From CAZJYI01 sp964550025 (lineage in GTDB: Bacteria; Verrucomicrobiota; Kiritimatiellia; UBA8416; CAYOBW01): DNA of 17,106 nucleotides. Positions within the stretch are counted from its first letter, which is position 1, and each line of letters begins with the position of its first letter. The stretch is taken from assembly GCA_964550025.1 (NCBI GenBank), contig CAZJYI010000209.1, positions 1 through 17,106 of the forward strand, in the 5' to 3' direction. The translations under genes and the position numbers were made by a program. This document shows, one piece after another, positions 6,960 through 15,700 of the stretch. The notes below the pieces were generated by a model that was not told where the DNA came from, did no database searches, and was given only the letters and a program-made list of their open reading frames with translations.

Positions 6960-6984
6960 GTAGCGGAAGTCGCCAAGACTTCCG
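6960..6984 (+). repeat. GTAG-headed REP-like hairpin, GGAAGTC subtype (centre of triad 1)
   Basis: GTAGCGGAAGTC, loop GCCAA, GACTTCC: a perfect seven-pair stem with two changed pairs relative to the outer units. It is head-to-head with the left unit, so TTCCGCTAC (6936-6944) and GTAGCGGAA (6960-6968) can also pair around a 15-base spacer, as in a REPIN. Confidence 0.8.
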
Positions 6985-6991
6985 ACCGCAC

Positions 6992-7020
6992 GGATCGGAA
7001 CGCTTGTCGCGTTCCGCTAC
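6992..7020 (-). repeat. GTAG-headed REP-like hairpin, GGAACGC class (right unit of triad 1)
   Basis: The minus strand reads GTAGCGGAACGC, loop GACAA, GCGTTCC, then GATCC. The seven-pair stem is perfect. It ends 22 bases before the predicted promoter of the DUF6807 gene. Confidence 0.8.
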
Positions 7021-7041
7021 GAAGATGGCGTCTCTCAAGGC

Positions 7042-7069
7042 TTGTTTCTCCAGCGCATCCGTGGATAAT
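7042..7069 (+). promoter_or_regulatory. Candidate sigma-70-type promoter for the DUF6807 gene
   Basis: TTGTTT (7042-7047), a 16-base spacer and GATAAT (7064-7069) precede the ATG at 7105. The -10 box matches the consensus at five of six positions; the -35 box is weak. Transcription would begin near 7076 and give a leader of about 30 bases. Confidence 0.4.
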
Positions 7070-7104
7070 ATCCGCTCGTATCCAGAAAGGGAGGCTGCAG
7101 CACC

Positions 7105-8028
7105 ATGAAGCACAGACGGATTCTCACGCTCGCGATACTACCCACGCTCCTACTCTCCGGTTTGCAGACCAAGGCGGCGGATCCGGGATGGGTCGATGTA
7201 GCCGGTGACCATCTCGACATTCTGCACGGTGGCAAGCCGCTGGTGCGCTACATGTACGCGTACGACACATCCACCCCCCAACGTCAGCACGAAACCTACA
7301 AGGTGTACTGCCACGTGCTGGCGCCGGATGGGAAGACCGAGATCACCAAGGGAGCCGGCGGCAAGTTCACGCACCACCGGGGCATCTACCTCGGCTGGAG
7401 CAGACTCGGTTTCGGGGGAAAGCGCTACGACATGTGGCACATGAAGAGCCCCGCGACACAGCGGCACAAGGAGTTCGTGCTGCAGGAGGACCGCGAGGAA
7501 TGCACGGTCATCGCCGCGAAGATCCTGTGGATGGCCGGGGACGAAAACACCGTGGTCGAGGAAACGCGCACCTTCACGCTGCACCGCGGCGACAAGGACG
7601 CGCACCTGCTGCTCGACGTGAAGAGCGAGCTCCAGGCCCCCAACGGCGACGTGGAGCTCAAGGGCGACCCCGAACACGCAGGCTTCCAGTACCGCCCTCA
7701 CAACGATGTCGCCGGCAACAAGTCGGCGAAGTACACTTTCCACAAGGACGGCATCCAGCCCAAGAAGGACCGCGATCTGCCGTGGGTGGCTGAGACATAC
7801 AAGCTCGGTGACGCGACCTACACGGTTCAACACATGAGCCACCCCGACAATCCCGGAGACGCCGTCTACTCCGCCTACCGCGACTACGGTCGCTTCGGGG
7901 AGTTCTTCCAGACCGAGATTCCGAAGGGCGAAACGCTGACGCTCAACTACCGTTTCCGCATCACTCTCGGTCCCGCACCGGCAAGAGAGGTCCTGGCAGC
8001 GCAGTACGAGAAGTACGCAAAGCAGTAG
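7105..8028 (+). CDS. Secreted DUF6807 (PmoA-like) family protein
   Basis: A 307-residue protein. MKHRRILTLAILPTLLLSG and the following QTKA (to about residue 24) look like a signal peptide. The mature part matches the DUF6807 pattern: DHLDILHGGKPLVRYMYAYD (about 35-54), FTHHRGIYLGW (about 88-98), FTLHRGDKDAHLLLDV, GFQYRPHNDVA (about 193-203) and a C-terminal YSAYRDYGRFGEFF. This family is labelled methane oxygenase PmoA in databases, but that name is not evidence of methane oxidation; members are common near sugar-catabolic genes in planctomycetes and relatives, and their function is not settled. AAAGGGAGG at 7086-7094, ten bases before the ATG, supports the start. The next gene on the same strand follows after 162 bases. 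The length is normal for the family. Confidence 0.75.
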   Translation: MKHRRILTLAILPTLLLSGLQTKAADPGWVDVAGDHLDILHGGKPLVRYMYAYDTSTPQRQHETYKVYCHVLAPDGKTEITKGAGGKFTHHRGIYLGWSRLGFGGKRYDMWHMKSPATQRHKEFVLQEDREECTVIAAKILWMAGDENTVVEETRTFTLHRGDKDAHLLLDVKSELQAPNGDVELKGDPEHAGFQYRPHNDVAGNKSAKYTFHKDGIQPKKDRDLPWVAETYKLGDATYTVQHMSHPDNPGDAVYSAYRDYGRFGEFFQTEIPKGETLTLNYRFRITLGPAPAREVLAAQYEKYAKQ

Positions 8029-8043
8029 TCGGTACAGGAGGGG

Positions 8044-8072
8044 TTGACGGATCGGTTGCGAATGTGGCTAAT
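8044..8072 (+). promoter_or_regulatory. Weak candidate promoter for the coiled-coil gene
   Basis: TTGACG (8044-8049), 17 bases, then GCTAAT (8067-8072). The -35 box matches five of six positions, the -10 box four of six. It would leave a leader of over 100 bases before the ATG at 8191, so it is tentative. Confidence 0.3.
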
Positions 8073-8088
8073 TGGTGTTATATGGTTG

Positions 8089-8109
8089 GGTACGCCACCG
8101 GGGCGTGCC
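8089..8109 (+). other. Small hairpin in the leader between two genes
   Basis: GGTACGCC (8089-8096) and GGCGTGCC (8102-8109) can form eight pairs, one G-T, around ACCGG. No T tract follows, so it is not a standard terminator. It may be incidental in this GC-rich DNA. Confidence 0.25.
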
Positions 8110-8190
8110 GCACAGGAAACAAGGGAGCAGCGACGTTAACCTGGAACATGCCGTCAGCAGCGCGGCAGTCCAACAAGAACGGAGTGCAAT

Positions 8191-9510
8191 ATGGCGACAA
8201 AGAAGTCCACACCAAAGAAGACGGAGAAGACCAAAGCCGCAGCGGGCAAACCGTCCGCCAAGAGCGCGGCTAGCAAGTCCGCCGAGAAGCCGGCCGCCAA
8301 GACCGTGAAGACACCGCCGAAGACGGCGGTCAAGACAGCCGCCGAAGCGGTGAAGGCGCCCGACACGACGGCCCTCGTGGCGCTTGAGAAGAACCTGGAA
8401 AAGAACATGGCCACGCGCGAGCTCGTGGAGGACGTGCTGGGACAGCTCAAAAAGCTGGGCGATCTGCGGCAGCAGGAGATCAAACGCCAGGAAGACTTCA
8501 TGACGCAGTTCAAGGCTGCAACCGAGAGACAGCAGTCCATACAACGGATACTTACCTGGTCCGCCATCGCCATCGTGGGCGTGGGTCTCCTCATCTGGGG
8601 CAGCGTGAGGAAGGTGCGGGACGGTCAGCAGGCGCTGGCAAGTGACGTGGGAACGGCGACCGCCGAGCAGGCCGAATTGGCCAAGCAGATCGGAACCGAG
8701 GTGGCAACCGCCCGCAAGGAGTTCACCGAAGTATCCGGGAAGCAGACCGAGCGTCTGGATGGCGTCATGGGCGAACTGGCGACCTCACGCGCACAGCAGG
8801 CCGGCATGACGCGCCTCCTGGCAGACGAAATGGCCGACGCGAAGGGCGTTCTCGTACAGGCTTCGAGCAACTACCTCAACGGCGCGGGAGAGGTGCTCGA
8901 CCAGCTTTCGGCCACGACCGAAGCGCAGCGCAAGGCGGCCGCCACGCTGCAGACCGAGCTCGCGGCGACCAAGGAACGTATCGAGAAGGACACCGTGAAA
9001 CGGGACGCCGCCATTGCCGCCATCCGCAAGGAAATGGAAGCAGCACGGGGAACCCAGAAGGCATCGGCCACGATGATCGACAAGAGCGTTGCCGCCGCCA
9101 GCAAGGCTATCACGGCCGAGTCGCAGAAGCAGGCCAAGGAGCTGGATACGCTGCGCAAGGAGATGACCGTCGCGCGCAATGAGCAGGTCACGCAGCTCCA
9201 GGGCTTCCAGGCCCAGATCGTCGAGGCACAGGCCCGCCAGCGCGACACGACCAAGAAGATCGAAGAAGCGCTCGCATCCGTCCGCGCCGAGCGCGACAAG
9301 ATCCGCGCCGACGTGCAGAGCATGCTCGATACCAAGACCAAGGACTTGACCGACCGGGAATCGCGTCTGCGCCAGGAGCTCAAGTTGCTCCAGCAGGCCA
9401 AGGCCGAGGCCGAAGCACGCGAGAAGGCCCTCGAACAGCGCCGACTGATCTTCCAGAAGGCCATGCAGGAAATGCAGTCGGTCGGCGCCGCCCCGGCACC
9501 GAAGAAGTAG
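8191..9510 (+). CDS. Single-pass membrane coiled-coil protein with histone H1-like Lys/Ala-rich N-terminus
   Basis: A 439-residue protein in three parts. Residues 1-58 are rich in Lys, Ala, Pro, Ser and Thr, with STPKK and TPPK motifs as in histone H1 tails and bacterial H1-like DNA-binding proteins. Residues 60-118 are charged helix. Residues 120-139 (ILTWSAIAIVGVGLLIWGSV) form the only membrane segment. Residues 145-425 are a long coiled coil rich in Ala, Glu, Lys, Gln and Arg; the end is APAPKK. There is no cleavable signal peptide and no HAMP or chemoreceptor signalling tip that I can see. The basic N-terminus favours N-in topology with the coiled coil outside, though basic residues flank both ends of the membrane segment. 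GGAG about seven bases before the ATG supports the start. Function is unknown; a scaffold or DNA-membrane tether is only a hypothesis. Confidence 0.8.
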   Translation: MATKKSTPKKTEKTKAAAGKPSAKSAASKSAEKPAAKTVKTPPKTAVKTAAEAVKAPDTTALVALEKNLEKNMATRELVEDVLGQLKKLGDLRQQEIKRQEDFMTQFKAATERQQSIQRILTWSAIAIVGVGLLIWGSVRKVRDGQQALASDVGTATAEQAELAKQIGTEVATARKEFTEVSGKQTERLDGVMGELATSRAQQAGMTRLLADEMADAKGVLVQASSNYLNGAGEVLDQLSATTEAQRKAAATLQTELAATKERIEKDTVKRDAAIAAIRKEMEAARGTQKASATMIDKSVAAASKAITAESQKQAKELDTLRKEMTVARNEQVTQLQGFQAQIVEAQARQRDTTKKIEEALASVRAERDKIRADVQSMLDTKTKDLTDRESRLRQELKLLQQAKAEAEAREKALEQRRLIFQKAMQEMQSVGAAPAPKK

Positions 9511-9541
9511 AATCCGCGATACGAGCTACGTGAACACCACG

Positions 9542-9576
9542 ACGGGGGCGTCCCGGAAACGGGGTGCCCCCGTTTT
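9542..9576 (+). terminator. Intrinsic terminator of the coiled-coil gene, GAAA tetraloop
   Basis: ACGGGGGCGTCCCG (9542-9555) pairs along all 14 positions, two as G-T wobbles, with CGGGGTGCCCCCGT (9560-9573) around a GAAA loop. TTTT at 9573-9576 follows. It lies about 30 bases after the stop codon at 9510. Confidence 0.85.
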
Positions 9577-9601
9577 GTGTCGCGGCGCGGACGAGGCGAA
9601 C

Positions 9602-9631
9602 GGAATCGGAACGCTCGGCGCGTTCCGCTAC
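9602..9631 (-). repeat. GTAG-headed REP-like hairpin, GGAACGC class (left unit of triad 2)
   Basis: The minus strand reads GTAGCGGAACGC, loop GCCGA, GCGTTCC, then GATTCC. The seven-pair stem is perfect. It lies just past the terminator of the coiled-coil gene. Confidence 0.8.
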
Positions 9632-9641
9632 GTGAAGAGAT

Positions 9642-9666
9642 GTAGCGGAAGACGCCCAGTCTTCCG
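9642..9666 (+). repeat. GTAG-headed REP-like hairpin, GGAAGAC subtype (centre of triad 2)
   Basis: GTAGCGGAAGAC, loop GCCCA, GTCTTCC. The stem pairs perfectly although its inner pairs differ from triad 1. It is head-to-head with the left unit, so TTCCGCTAC and GTAGCGGAA can pair around ten bases (9632-9641). Confidence 0.8.
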
Positions 9667-9680
9667 GCGTCGTTGGCGAG

Positions 9681-9709
9681 GGATCGGAACGCCTGGCGCG
9701 TTACGCTAT
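9681..9709 (-). repeat. ATAG-headed REP-like hairpin overlapping a stop codon (right unit of triad 2)
   Basis: The minus strand reads ATAGCGTAACGC, loop GCCAG, GCGTTCC, then GATCC. One stem pair is broken (T opposite C). The TAG in the head is the stop codon of the lamin-tail/CotH gene. Confidence 0.75.
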
Positions 9710-12700
9710 TCCACGCGCGTGAGGCGGTAGAAGCGGATGGGGTTGGCTTCGGGGTCGATGAGCTCGACGACGTCTGACCGGGCCGTGACTACGGCCAGCG
9801 GCGTCCAGATGTTCGTCACCAGGCTGTCGCGCCAGTCCACGCGGTAAACGGATCCGGACTGGGCCTGCCAGGTCAGGGTCGCCGGCGTGACGCCCCCCAC
9901 CGACAATCCGGCCAACTCCAGAACGCGGTTTGCCGCGCCGGGCGTGGGCGGCACCATGAGATAGACCGCCGGCGCGCCGTCCGGCCAGCAGCCTTCGCTC
10001 CGGTCCGTCGTCTGCGCGCCAAAGGTCACCGCGTCAACCAGTGTTCCATCCGGGGCGTAGAGCCCGATCTCCTCCCCGCCCTTCCCAAGCTGAAAGTTCA
10101 CGTGCAGGTCCGTGCCCGTACCGTTCTGCCCCGTCTCGCCATCGGCCCAGACCAAAAGGTATCCGTTGCCGTCAATGACCGTTCCGCCCGGGACGGTGAA
10201 GCGGTTGGTCTCGGTGAGATCATCGGTCAGAGTGTAGCCCCCCAAGTTCACGGGAGCGCCGAACGCGTTGTACAATTCGAACCAGTCTTCGTAGTCCCCG
10301 TCGGCCGGGTCGGCCACAAAGGCATCGTTGTCGGCCATCCACTCGTTGATCCGCACCATCGTCACCTGCGAGGACGGCGAGTTGGCATTCCAGGGCGTGG
10401 GAAAATGGAACACCTGTCGACTGTCCGGCTCCCCTTCGGGATATGAACCGTAGGACTGGCCGGCGCCGAGCGGACCGTACGACAGCGCGTCCAGCACGAC
10501 CGGGCGCCCCAGAACTTCGCGTGCCAGCACGACCAGCCCGCTCACGCTGTTGAGCCGGAACCCGGCGTGCAGGTAGCCGGGCGCGGTTTCTGCCGTCTCA
10601 CCGTCCGCCCACACCAGCAAGCGTTCCCCCGTTCCCAGCGTTTCCCCAGCCGGAAACGGCCACTGCATCACGTTCGTTCCGTCGTCGGAAAGGGCATAGC
10701 CGTCCGCCAGGTTCACGGCACCGCCCCCACCGTTGTAGAGCTCCACCCACGGCTCATATTCGCCCTCATTGTCGGCAATGGTCGACGTGTTCGACGGCAT
10801 CACCTCGTTGATCCAGAGCAACGGGAACTCCGGTAGCGCCGCGGCGGTGCTGTTGGCCGCCCCGGGGGTGTAGGGCGCGCCCGGTCCGCCGGGTAGCGTC
10901 GGGTCCGTCCCGACAGCCCAGTTGCCGATGCGGTTGTTGTCGCGCGACACGTCAATGAGCTGGAGTGACGGTCCGAAGCCGTCGGCCTCGACTGGCCAGG
11001 GGGCGTCATCGTCATAGGTAACTTCATCGACGACCTCCCACGCGTTACTGCCGACGGGCGCCAGCAGGCGCAGCGTCTCGCCGCCGTTGTCGAGGCTGCC
11101 GTCCAGCTCCCCCACCACGGCTTCCGAATTGGTGTGGGTGTGCGCGTATACCTGGCGGTCCGCCGCCACCACGCGGTACTCGCCGGGACCGATCACCGTG
11201 CCGGCATCGAACTCGAAATCGGCGCCGTCGAGTCGCCAGCCTCCGAGATGGAAGGTCTCCGTGGCTGAGCGGTTGTGGATCTCCACGAACTCGCCGCGCT
11301 CGTGCACGGGATGGTACATGATCTCGCTGATGAGGATCTTGCCCGCGGGAGAGACGGCCGACCCCGTGTAGGTCACCGTTATTGCATCGGCACCCACCGG
11401 ATCTCCGTACCGGCCAAACCCCTCGAACTGCAACAGGTTGGCGCCCTCGCTCAAGCCGATGGTGGCCGTCCATTCCGTTGTGCTCGGGTACGCGACCTCC
11501 AGACGGCGACCGTTCAAACGAAATGTCTTCACATCGATCGGCGCGGTTCCCGACAGCGTTATGACTGCGTCACCCGTTGAAAAGTTGTTGCCGTCACCCG
11601 TCAGGATCTCGAAATCCGCCTGGTGGCCGGCCAGCTCGGTGAGAATGTGCCCGCGCCGCGTAGCGATGTAGCCCAGTATCGTGGAGACGGACGACGTGCT
11701 GATTCCCTCGTCTATCAGGGCCTGGCGCCATTGTTCCATGAACGGCGTGCAGCGCTCCGGTTCAAACGGTCCGTAGGCCACGTTCTTGAGAATGCGGAGG
11801 TAAGCACGGCGAAAGGCGGGTATGGTGTAGATCTGCCCCGGGAGATTCGAGTAAGCAGGATTGGTTCCTCCCGTCGCGGGGAAGAGCCCGTCTCCCGAGC
11901 CGAAATTGCTGGAAAACGCCGAGTCCATGTCCACCAGGTGCCAACGCATCCGCCTGTGCGGCGAACCGTAGGCGAACCCGTTGTGCATGTTCGTCCATCC
12001 GTACGTATCGCGGCCGCGAGCCACGCGGTTTCCGGCAAAATAGGCCCCCGTGCCATACGGGTCGATCAACGCCAGCAGGCGCGCCGTGGCGACGGCACCG
12101 GCGGGGAGCTTCAGTGCGTCCGCGATCAACAGCAGACGCTTGTAGTCGTCATCGGCAAGACTGGTCCGCTTCTTCTGCATGCCGTGACGATACTTGGCGA
12201 GGTTCCACGCGCCCGTCGCCGTTTTGACGTGCTTCTCCAGCGGATCCTCGGCTTTGTGCTCGAAGGCATGCGGATCGTCGTCGTCATACCAGTACGAGCA
12301 GAACTCGCGGGAAGACGGTTCCAGGTCGTGGCGCAGAAGGTCCGAGCCGTTCACGTGGACCTGAATGAGCCGCACCTGGCTCGCCGCCCCGCCAACCTGC
12401 CGGCACACCCAGTACGCGCAGGTTTCCTGCAGGTGCGTGCCCCTGTCGGCGCCGCGGCTCGGAATGTCGATCTTCGCCTCCTGCCCCCCGATGAAGCGAT
12501 GCGTCTTCGGCACTTCAAATGAATACGAGGCGTTCTTGATGTTGGAGTAGTTCCGCCCGTTTCCGCGCCAACGAATCTGCCCGTTGTAGATCGGGCGCCA
12601 GCCGTGATAGACGAACGTAATGTCCACCATGCCGTTGCCCCTGGCCGACGTCACGGAGTTCCAGCTCAGCCACAAGGCCTCGTTTTCCGGCGAAACCCAG

Positions 12701-15700
12701 ATGGTGTAGTCGGGCAAGACGCCGTCCGGCTGCGGATCGCCAAAACGCACCAGGCAGTCTTTTGACGTATCTGCCGACGGGTGACGGACAGAGACCGGTG
12801 TCCCGGCAGCGTCCGTCGCCAGCACCCGGAACCCCATCATCTTGCCAGAGGACTGCTTGGGAATCAGGGCGGAGAGAATGCCGTCCCCGGCAACGGCATC
12901 CGGCGCAACGCCGTCGTCGCGCATGGCAACCTGCTGGTAGTCGGCCTCGGTCGTATCGCGGTACTCCAGGAACGTGGAGGCCACGCCGTCTGGATCGTGT
13001 ACGCGGCAGCTCACGAGCACATCCTGATTGGCGGTGGGCAACGGCGGATCGTGGAGAAGGTCGACCACGGCCGGTGGGCTGTTTTCCTCGAACCGGCTGT
13101 TCTGCAAACCGGGTGACCCCAGGTTGTCCGGCACGTTCATTCTCACGGACGCCTCGAACCAATACCACCCCTGGCTGAAACGCATGTACGGCCACCCCGC
13201 CAGCCAGCGCACTTTGGCCCGCAGGCGGTACTGCTGGTTCTTCACCGGGTCCGAGTTGAGCTGCACCTGAATCCGGTCATACTGTCGGCGGCGCGCCGTC
13301 GCCATGGAACGTACGTTCCCCTGCCCGATGGCCCGGACGTGGAGTACGCCGCCGTCATCGCCGTAGCCACCCGACGTCTCGCGCCCCGTCAACCAGTGGT
13401 TGCCGTAGGTCTTCCAGGGATCGAGCTGCGTCCCGAATTCCCCGTTGGGCACGATGTTGCCGCCACCGGCCGCGGGAGCCATCGAAACGTCGTCCACCAG
13501 GAACTCGCCCGCCTGCCCCCCGAGAATAAAGAGCAGGTTGAAATCCGTTCCGTGGTTCGGGTGCACGTCGTAGCCGTCACTGACGTAGTCCGTGAAATCC
13601 ACCGTGGTCCAGTCGGCCTTCTGCGACTCCTCGCTGCCCGCCCAATTGGCACCCAGCCGGTTGTCGCTGCGCGGATCACGCAGCTCGAGGCTACTCCCGC
13701 CGCCATCAGCCCACTCGCCCCAGCCGTCGCTGTAGGTCACGGTGTCTACGACCACGAAGTCCTGATCGGGCAGGTCGATATCATCGGGCCGGGCCAGAAC
13801 GATGCGCTCCCCGCGATCACCCAGGCTACCGTCGAAGTCGCCCAGGGTGTTGGCGACGGAAAGCTGTGGGTACTTCGCAATCAGGTTCGCCGCGTTGCGC
13901 GCCACGACCAGGTACCCGCCCGACGCCAATTCCGTCCCCTCCGGGAACGTGAAGTCGACACCGTCGATGAAACGCCAGTGGCTGAGATCGACCGTACCGG
14001 CTCCGCGGTTGTAGAGTTCGATGTACTCGTCGTCCCGTTCCGTCGTGATGGGGTTGAACATGATCTCATTGATGACAATGTCCTGCTGCGCCAGACCGCT
14101 GTTGGGACTACCCGCGGTAGTCGACGACAGGACGCGGATATCGGCGCCTCCGTCGGGAAGACGTCCGCTGGACACCCCGTTGGCCTGCGCACCGAAGCGC
14201 ACGGCGTCGATCACGCGGTTCCCGTTCGTATCGATCAGCAGGATGTCGTCCCCATGCATGCTGAGCGAAAAGCCCAGCCCGGCCTGGTCCCATGCAACGT
14301 GTCCACCCGCGGGCAACGTCGTACCGGGGGGAATGACAAACCGGTTCGTAGACACGTCGTCGGTCAGCACGCACCCGGAAATGTCGACCGACTGTGTTCC
14401 GGGATTGTACAGCTCGATGAAATCCGTTTCGGGAAGGTCCGTGTGCGCGAGGAACTCATTGACGACAACGCCGGACAGCACGTCATCCGGCCAACGCTCA
14501 CCCATGCCGGGGGTGCCGCCGAAGCGCGCACCCGCATCCCAGGCAGCGCTCTCTCCCTCGCCCATATCCGGCCTGGCCAGCACCAGCGAATGGCCCACAC
14601 CGTCGGCTTCCACCGGCCAGGGAAGCGCATCGTCGTATTCGACCTCGAGGATGACGGCGCCCCATCGATTCCGCAGGCGCACACGATCGCTGCCGTTGGC
14701 CAGCCTGCCTTCGTAGGGCCCGAAAACCTGCGAGACGGGGTAGAGGTCGGCGATGGACTGCGGGGCCTTCGCCACGACGAGATGGCTCCTCCCCTGCAGC
14801 AAAGTGTTTGAGGGAAACGTGTAGTCGATGCCGCTCGAGAGTCTGTACCCGCTGATGTCGTGCGTTACCGGGTCCGTGTTGAAGATCTCCACAAACTCGA
14901 TATCGCGGCCGTCCTGGCGTTCCGCCGGGTGGTACAAGATCTCCGTGATTGTCAGTGGCGTACGACGGCTCGACGGCCCGAGCTGGCGCGGATCGAGGCC
15001 CGCGGGACTCGGGTCGGTAATGGTCACCGTGGCCGGGTTCTCACTCCCGTTGGCCGGCAACTCGACCGAGTCGTTCCCCAGACCGTCGTACGTGGCGCTA
15101 ACGAAGTACTCCACGACACCGGCCCGCCCTTCGGGAATGGGCGTCTCCGTGCGATAGGTTGCTCCCGCCGTCGCAACCATGGGACGAGAGACGAACGGCC
15201 CGGCCTGGTCAAAGCGGTACCACGCGCGCACGGCAATGTTGCTGGCAAGAGGATGCCTCCCCACTTCGTCCACCAGGATGTGCACACCGTCATCCACCTC
15301 CGGTGCGTCGGGAGAATGACGCAGGTTGCCGAGAATCATCCCGGGAGGGTCGTAAACCGTGATGTTGTCGAAGCCGAGCTCCGCGGAGCCGCCGCCGTCC
15401 CCCGTCTTGAGCAAACGGATCCAAGAGGGAGTGAACACAGGCATTGCGTTCGTGGCGACGATCCAGTCCGCCGACGAGGTGGAATACGTCGCCGCGGTCA
15501 CCCAATTCGTTCCGTCCGCGGAATGCTGAACGGAAAAGGAATTCGAACCGCTGCCCCATGTGGTGTAAGCGAAGCTGACGGCACCCGCCCCCGCCGGTGA
15601 GTATGCAGCGATCCACGCGTTCGTGCTGGCGGCGTAGCTGCGCAGGACGGCGGAGTACCGCCCCTCAAAAACGGGATACCCGCGCCACACAACCATCCCG

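Noticed and set aside
7105..8028. Particulate methane monooxygenase subunit
   Set aside because: The PmoA label attached to this family is a naming legacy. The protein is exported, has no membrane helices beyond the signal peptide and no partner subunits lie nearby.
8191..9510. Methyl-accepting chemotaxis protein
   Set aside because: There is a membrane segment and a long coiled coil, but I see no HAMP domain, no conserved signalling tip and no ligand-binding domain.
13339..14811. 490-residue plus-strand open frame
   Set aside because: It is antisense to the lamin-tail/CotH gene, whose domains are clear in the other strand. Long antisense frames are common in high-GC DNA and this one shows no recognisable domain.
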